Positions 1 to 12,350 of a stretch of DNA of 12,350 nucleotides are shown piece after piece (the first letter of the stretch is position 1; every line of letters begins with the position of its first letter). The translations under genes and the position numbers were made by a program. Below the pieces are notes generated by a model. It saw only the letters and a program-made list of their open reading frames with translations, did no database searches and was not told where the DNA came from. The stretch lies in assembly GCA_026770585.1 (NCBI GenBank), contig MU646787.1, positions 287,136-299,485 of the forward strand. Reading direction: 5' to 3'. The stretch is from Baffinella frigidus (Eukaryota; Cryptophyceae; Cryptomonadales; Baffinellaceae).

Positions 1-95
<95 letters not shown>
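1..95. repeat. 95-base uninterrupted G homopolymer
   Basis: The window opens with 95 consecutive G, followed directly by ACGTG and coding sequence. Read in the gene's frame it would be a glycine run with no stop, so the true start codon or a 5' splice acceptor is hidden here or lies upstream. A homopolymer this long at a sequence edge may be a sequencing or assembly artefact. G-rich tracts are also genuinely common in this window, for example in the family A palindromes, but those runs are about 8-14 bases. Confidence 0.9.
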
Positions 96-9415
<9,320 letters not shown>

Positions 9416-9451
9416 TGCACCCGCGGTACCCCCCGCTGACCCTCAGGTGCC

Positions 9452-9517
9452 GAGTAGGCTCATACGCCCTACCGTAGGGCCCGAGGACCTGCCTAGAACC
9501 TCGTGGCGGTCAATTTT
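9452..9517 (-). repeat. Worn family B fragment
   Basis: Reverse complement of the right part of family B: AGTAGGCTCATACGCCCTAC, TAGGGCCCGAGGACCTGCCT, then a GCGGTCAATTTT motif corresponding to GGTCAAAATTGA. It starts 37 bp after the stop codon, so it may lie in the 3' UTR. Confidence 0.7.
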
Positions 9518-9568
9518 TGCCCCCCCCACGCAGAATACCAGTCGCTCACGTGGTCTCCTTTAGTAGCG

Positions 9569-9689
9569 TACAGGGGTACCTCGCTCATAAGAAACCGCCT
9601 CCCCCTAGGACCCTACAGTAGGACAATGTCTAGGGTCCTATGGAGGTCCTAGGGAGTGGTCGGTTTCTTATGAGCGAGGTACCCCTGTA
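9569..9689. mobile_element. Family A MITE, copy 3
   Basis: Full-length, TA at both ends, arms TACAGGGGTACCTCGCTCAT / ATGAGCGAGGTACCCCTGTA. The sequence after it, TACCCCCCGCTGA, repeats 9427-9439, just downstream of the stop codon. Confidence 0.9.
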
Positions 9690-9701
9690 CCCCCCGCTGA
9701 G

Positions 9702-9755
9702 GCTGGCGCTGAGCCTGGCGCCGGGCGAGAAGGAGCAGCATCCAAGCCCACACGT
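9702..9755 (+). other. Coding-like scrap before a GTGAGT
   Basis: GCTGAGGCTGGCGCTGAGCC and the following bases read as an open, G/C-ended segment (LRLALSLAPGEKEQHPSPHV) that stops at the GTGAGT at 9756. It might be an exon fragment of a second gene or a worn copy of sequence around exon 9. No family was recognised and no upstream acceptor is clear. Confidence 0.2.
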
Positions 9756-9834
9756 GTGAGTCTCGGTCAGACAGGTAGCGAGCCTCGGTCAGACAGGTAG
9801 CGAGCCTCGGTCATGGGCCGGGTCGCGACTGGAA

Positions 9835-9932
9835 GGTCCTGTAGGGCCTTTAGGTTCTTCGAGCTCCCGACATAGGCGGACACCGGAACTGGTTCTGCAG
9901 GAAAGCCATGCTTCCTTTCGGATCACATTCAG
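9835..9932 (+). repeat. Dispersed element D, copy 5, GT...AG bounded
   Basis: 98 bp from GTCCTGTAGGGCCTTTAGG to ACATTCAG. Contains CGAGCTCCCGACATAGGCGG, ACACCGGAACTGGTTCTGCA and GCTTCCTTTCGGATCACATT. The left flank is GAAG and the right flank GAGG, so it has the form AAG|GT...AG|G. Confidence 0.8.
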
Positions 9933-10016
9933 GAGGAGATTCCTTCCAGGAGGGAATTCCTTGCAGTATTCGAGGAGAAAGTGACGGTGGTCCCGGCAGC
10001 TGCCGGACCCAACCAA

Positions 10017-10092
10017 CCCTAGGACCCTACAGTAGGCCTATGCCTACAGTACAGTAGGCCTATGCCTAGTGCCCTACGATGGTCCTAGGGGG
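10017..10092. repeat. Family A core module without arms
   Basis: CCTAGGACCCTACAGTAGGC through GATGGTCCTAGGGGG, with an internal repeat of ACAGTAGGCCTATGCCTA. It contains the unfilled site GCCTAGTGCCC at 10065-10073, which appears split by a family A element 50 bp further on. Confidence 0.8.
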
Positions 10093-10113
10093 ACCCTACA
10101 GTAGGCCTATGCC

Positions 10114-10236
10114 TACAGGGGTACCTCGCTCATAAGAAACAGCCTCCCCCTAGGACCCTACAGTAGGACCATGCCTAGGGCACTATGGTGGTCCTGGGGG
10201 GGGGGGGCGGTTTCTTATGAGCGAGGTACCCCTGTA
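10114..10236. mobile_element. Family A MITE, copy 4, nested in a core module
   Basis: Left flank ACAGTAGGCCTATGCC, right flank GTGCCCTACGATGGTCC; joined at one TA these recreate the core at 10051-10085. The element therefore inserted at TA and duplicated it. Arms as in the other copies; the right G run is about 14 bases. Confidence 0.92.
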
Positions 10237-10312
10237 GTGCCCTACGATGGTCCTAGGGGGGGGACGCGCGACGTGTGTCGCGCGTGGGCTCGAGTGGCGG
10301 TGCAGTACCCCC

Positions 10313-10424
10313 TACAGGGGTACCTTGCTCATAAGAAACGCCTCCCCCCCCTAGGACCATTATAGGGCACTAGGCATAGGCCTACTGTAGGTTCCTAGGG
10401 GGGGGGGGCTTTCTTATCAGCGAT
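10313..10424. mobile_element. Family A MITE, copy 5, right end broken
   Basis: The left arm TACAGGGGTACCTTGCTCAT is intact. The right side stops at TTCTTATCAGCGA and lacks GGTACCCCTG. The break adjoins a 14-bp perfect palindrome, TTAGAAGCTTCTAA (10424-10437). The core is in the opposite orientation to copies 1-4. Confidence 0.88.
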
Positions 10425-10437
10425 TAGAAGCTTCTAA

Positions 10438-10649
10438 GTTAGAAACTGTGCGAAGGTAGCGCCTTCGGGCGAATTGCGTAGGTGAAAAATAAAGACACTG
10501 TTGTAAAAAGGCCTCCCTCGTTTTTTGAGGGGGGGGGGGGTGGCTCTCCCGTTGTAGGGTGCAAGGTCACGTTACTGTACTGGACGAGACGCCCTTCTCT
10601 GCAGTTCAACTCAAGCACCCCAACAGAGCCACCCTGTATCCCCTCTCCA
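10438..10649. other. Unassigned stretch with small hairpins
   Basis: Contains a CGAAGG/CCTTCG hairpin at about 10450-10466 and a CCCTC/GAGGG hairpin over T6 at about 10515-10530 that leads into a run of about 12 G. ACGAGACGCCCTTCTCTGCA near 10583 recurs with changes near 11018. No gene recognised. Confidence 0.5.
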
Positions 10650-10774
10650 CGAGCCTCTGCACTGGAGAGCGAAACGCGACCCGCACGCAAACATGCTTTC
10701 TCTGCAGATCCCTTCTACGGAACGGCGTGGCGTTGGCATATGCTGGGCGAAATTAAAACCTAAAGGACCTCAAG
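10650..10774 (-). repeat. Dispersed element D, copy 6 (reverse)
   Basis: The reverse complement gives AGGTCCTTTAGGTTTTAATT, CCGTAGAAGGGATCTGCAGA and GAAAGCATG..., and includes the AGCTCTCCAGTGCAGAGGCT-like end seen at 4471-4490. Confidence 0.82.
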
Positions 10775-11080
10775 TGCGGAAAGGCGGCCAGGTGCCCATG
10801 GCAGGGGTATCCCTTAAGTGGCGAGGCGGTCCCCCCCCGATGCGTGAAACGAATTCACATCGGCGGGGGGTCCTAACAAGCCTCCGGCGGCCCCTGCGGG
10901 GGGCTTGCTGCGCGACCCGAATACCGGTCGAGCCTCCGGCGGCCCCTGCGGGGGGCTTGCTGCGCGTCTGGTCCCTCCCCGATGCGTGAAACGAATTCAC
11001 ATCGGAGGGGGACCGGATGAGACGCCTTTCTCTGCAGTGCGGAGAGGCGGCCAGGTGCGTATAGCAGGGGTATCCACGGG
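10775..11080. repeat. Duplicated hairpin block
   Basis: GCGGCCAGGTG ... GCAGGGGTATCC occurs at 10783-10812 and 11045-11074. Between them, two hairpins with CCGATGCGTGAA / TTCACATCGG stems (about 10836-10865 and 10978-11007) flank two direct copies of AGCCTCCGGCGGCCCCTGCG GGGGGCTTGCTGCGCG (about 10878 and 10930). The arrangement is roughly symmetrical. No open gene is recognised. Confidence 0.75.
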
Positions 11081-11116
11081 CCCGCCTCAGGGGAAAAGGG
11101 CTCCAAGGGTGGTTCC

Positions 11117-11175
11117 TATCCCTCAAGTGGCGAGGCGGTCAAAATGGATCGCCAAGAGGTCCTAGGCAGGTCCTA
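11117..11175. mobile_element. Family B element, left half
   Basis: TATCCCTCAAGTGGCGAGGC, GGTCAAAATGGATCGCC and GGTCCTAGGCAGGTCCTA match the first 59 bp of the full B element at 11293. It is cut by a family A element at TA. Confidence 0.85.
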
Positions 11176-11294
11176 CAGGGATACCTCGCTCATAAGAAAC
11201 AGCCCCCCCCCTAGGACCATCATAGGGCCCTAGGCATGGGCCTACTGTAGGGTCCTGGGGGGGGGCTGTTTCTTATGAGCGAGGTACCCCTGTA
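11174..11294. mobile_element. Family A MITE, copy 6
   Basis: TACAGGGATACCTCGCTCAT ... ATGAGCGAGGTACCCCTGTA with the core reversed relative to copies 1-4. It is flanked by 59-bp direct repeats (11117-11175 and 11293-11351) whose ends overlap its TA termini. Confidence 0.9.
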
Positions 11295-11397
11295 TCCCTT
11301 AAGTGGCGAGGCGGTCAAAATTGATCGCCAGGAGGTCCTAGGCAGGTCCTAGGGTCCTGCGGAAGTGCGTATGAGCCTGCTCGCCACTTGAGGGATG
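11293..11397. mobile_element. Family B palindromic element, full copy
   Basis: Starts TATCCCTTAAGTGGCGAGG and ends CTCGCCACTTGAGGGATG; about 105 bp. Internal GGTCAAAATTGATCGCC and CCTAGGCAGGTCCTAGGG. The right terminal TA has become TG. Confidence 0.87.
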
Positions 11398-11452
11398 TCA
11401 GGGGAGATTTGAAGACTTTCGGCGTTTCTCCCCGCTGCGGCATTCTTGTGTC

Positions 11453-11557
11453 TATCCCTTAAGTGCCCAGCCGGTCAAATTTGACCGCAAAGAGGTCCTA
11501 GGCAGGTCCTAGGGCCCTACCGTAGGGCGTATGAGCCTACTGGCCACTCAAGGGATA
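11453..11557. mobile_element. Family B palindromic element, second full copy
   Basis: TATCCCTTAAGTGCCCAGCC ... GGCCACTCAAGGGATA, 105 bp with TA at both ends. GGTCAAATTTGACCG and CCCTACCGTAGGG form inner palindromes. Same length and layout as the copy at 11293. Confidence 0.88.
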
Positions 11558-11592
11558 GAGACGAGAGGGAAGGGCACCCCTGATACCACCCG

Positions 11593-11713
11593 TACAGGGG
11601 TACCTCGCTCATAAGGAACCGCCTCCCCCTAGGACCCTACAGCAGGGCTGTGCCTAGGGTCCTATGGTGGTCCTAAGGGGGGGGCGGTTTCTTATGAGCG
11701 AGGTACCCCTGTA
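11593..11713. mobile_element. Family A MITE, copy 7
   Basis: Full-length with TA at both ends; the left arm has ATAAGGAA instead of ATAAGAAA. Core orientation as in copies 1-4. Confidence 0.9.
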
Positions 11714-11876
11714 GATGGCGTGAGCATCGCCGCGTGCGTGGCGCGAGACAGGGGGGGTCCTTTAGGTCCTTTAGGTTCTTCGAGCTCCCAACGTAGGCGG
11801 ACACCGGAACTGGTTCTGCAAAAAAAAGATGCTTCCTTTCGGATTACATTCATGGGCAGCAGCGTCTCCGTGCTGG
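11714..11876 (+). other. Coding-like scraps around a GT...AG element D
   Basis: Before element D, GATGGCGTGAGCATCGCCGC and the following bases read DGVSIAACVARDRG; after it, GGCAGCAGCGTCTCCGTGCT reads GSSVSVL. Both have the G/C-ended codon style of the peptidase exons. If D were spliced as an intron they could be parts of one exon pair. No family is recognised and the pieces are too short for a gene call. Confidence 0.2.
11757..11859 (+). repeat. Dispersed element D, copy 7, GT...AG bounded
   Basis: 103 bp from GTCCTTTAGGTCCTTTAGG to ATTCATGGGCAG. Contains CGAGCTCCCAACGTAGGCGG, ACACCGGAACTGGTTCTGCA, a run of 8 A and GCTTCCTTTCGGATTACATT. Confidence 0.82.
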
Positions 11877-12021
11877 TACAGGGGTACCTCGCTCATAAAA
11901 AATGCCCTCCCCCCTAGGATCAACATAGGGCCCTAGGCATATGCCTATTGTAGGGCCCTAGGCACAGGCCTACTGTAGGGTCCTCGGGGGGGGGGGGTCT
12001 TATGAGCGAGGTACCCCGGTA
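11877..12021. mobile_element. Family A MITE, copy 8, expanded core
   Basis: 145 bp, longer than its relatives because the core AGGGCCCTAGGCAT..GCCTAYTGT is present twice. The right arm ends CCCCGGTA, and the stem before it is shortened (GGGGTCTTATGAGCG). Confidence 0.88.
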
Positions 12022-12144
12022 GTGTACAGGACCGTCACAGGGGCGATAGCCGAATCTGTGGGCCTTGACAGGCAAAAGCCGTAGCCGTGTATTCACACAG
12101 CGCCACCGTGGAAGGCTGAGGCTGAGGGGAGGAGAGGCGAGAAG

Positions 12145-12244
12145 GTCCTGTAGGTCCTTTAGGTTCTTCGAGCTCCCAACATAGGCAGACACCGGAACTG
12201 GTTTTGCAGAAAAGCCATGCTTCCTTTCGCATCACATTAGGCAG
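12145..12244 (+). repeat. Dispersed element D, copy 8, GT...AG bounded
   Basis: 100 bp from GTCCTGTAGGTCCTTTAGG to CACATTAGGCAG; flanks GAAG and AGGG. CGAGCTCCCAACATAGGCAG and GCTTCCTTTCGCATCACATT are present. Confidence 0.82.
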
Positions 12245-12254
12245 AGGGATCGGG

Positions 12255-12350
12255 AGACGCCGCTGCCTGACGCCGCTGCCTGACGCCGCTGCCTGACGCC
12301 GCTGCCTGACGCCGCTGCCTGACGCCGCTGCCTGACGCCGCTGCCTGACG
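12255..12350. repeat. 13-bp tandem repeat running off the window
   Basis: GACGCCGCTGCCT repeated just over seven times without variation. 13 is not a multiple of three, so it is unlikely to be coding. It is cut by the window edge. Confidence 0.95.

Noticed and set aside
10770-11126. 118-codon minus-strand frame, Arg/Pro-rich
   Set aside because: It covers the duplicated hairpin block; the repeated peptide segments simply mirror the DNA repeats.

Overview
The window looks like nuclear DNA of a GC-rich unicellular eukaryote, most plausibly a microalga. Exons are strongly G/C at third codon positions, introns are bounded by GT...AG, and intron filler is made of telomere-like heptamers (CCCTAAA, CCCTGAA and relatives). 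The exact lineage cannot be fixed from the sequence.

There is one clear protein-coding gene, on the + strand at 98-9415. I resolve it into nine exons (98-534, 1896-2001, 2719-2877, 3161-3213, 4100-4193, 4885-4970, 5532-5694, 8123-8353, 9272-9415). All eight junctions are GT-AG and phase-compatible, and the exons sum to 1473 nt, giving 490 codons plus TGA. The product is an M20-family metallopeptidase closest to the peptidase domain of Dug2, the fungal glutathione-degradation subunit, or to M20 dipeptidases of the same branch. Its 5' end runs into a 95-base G run, and the first codon, GTG, is not a convincing eukaryotic start.

The introns are the unusual part. Almost every one carries copies of the exon edge beside it. 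Intron 1 holds a copy of the exon 1 end plus five copies of the exon 2 start, four of them in exact 127-bp units. Intron 2 holds three copies of the exon 3 start, and intron 4 two whole copies of exon 4. Intron 5 holds the exon 5 end, intron 6 the exon 7 start, and intron 7 the exon 7 end, two worn copies of the exon 8 start and a displaced exon 3 fragment. Copies are mixed with a short dispersed element (H), palindromic MITE-like elements and heptamer arrays.

From about 6200 onward (intron 7, intron 8 and the 3' flank 9416-12350) the DNA is mostly palindromic, MITE-like elements. Family A is TA-flanked, about 121-145 bp, with eight copies. Family B starts TATCCCTTAAG. Family C has a CCTACGG core. 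There are also several single inverted-repeat elements and a roughly 100-bp dispersed element (D) whose better copies are themselves bounded by GT and AG. The 3' flank has no convincing gene, only two short coding-like scraps. The window ends inside a 13-bp tandem repeat.

No RNA genes, CRISPR arrays or bacterial-type operons were seen.
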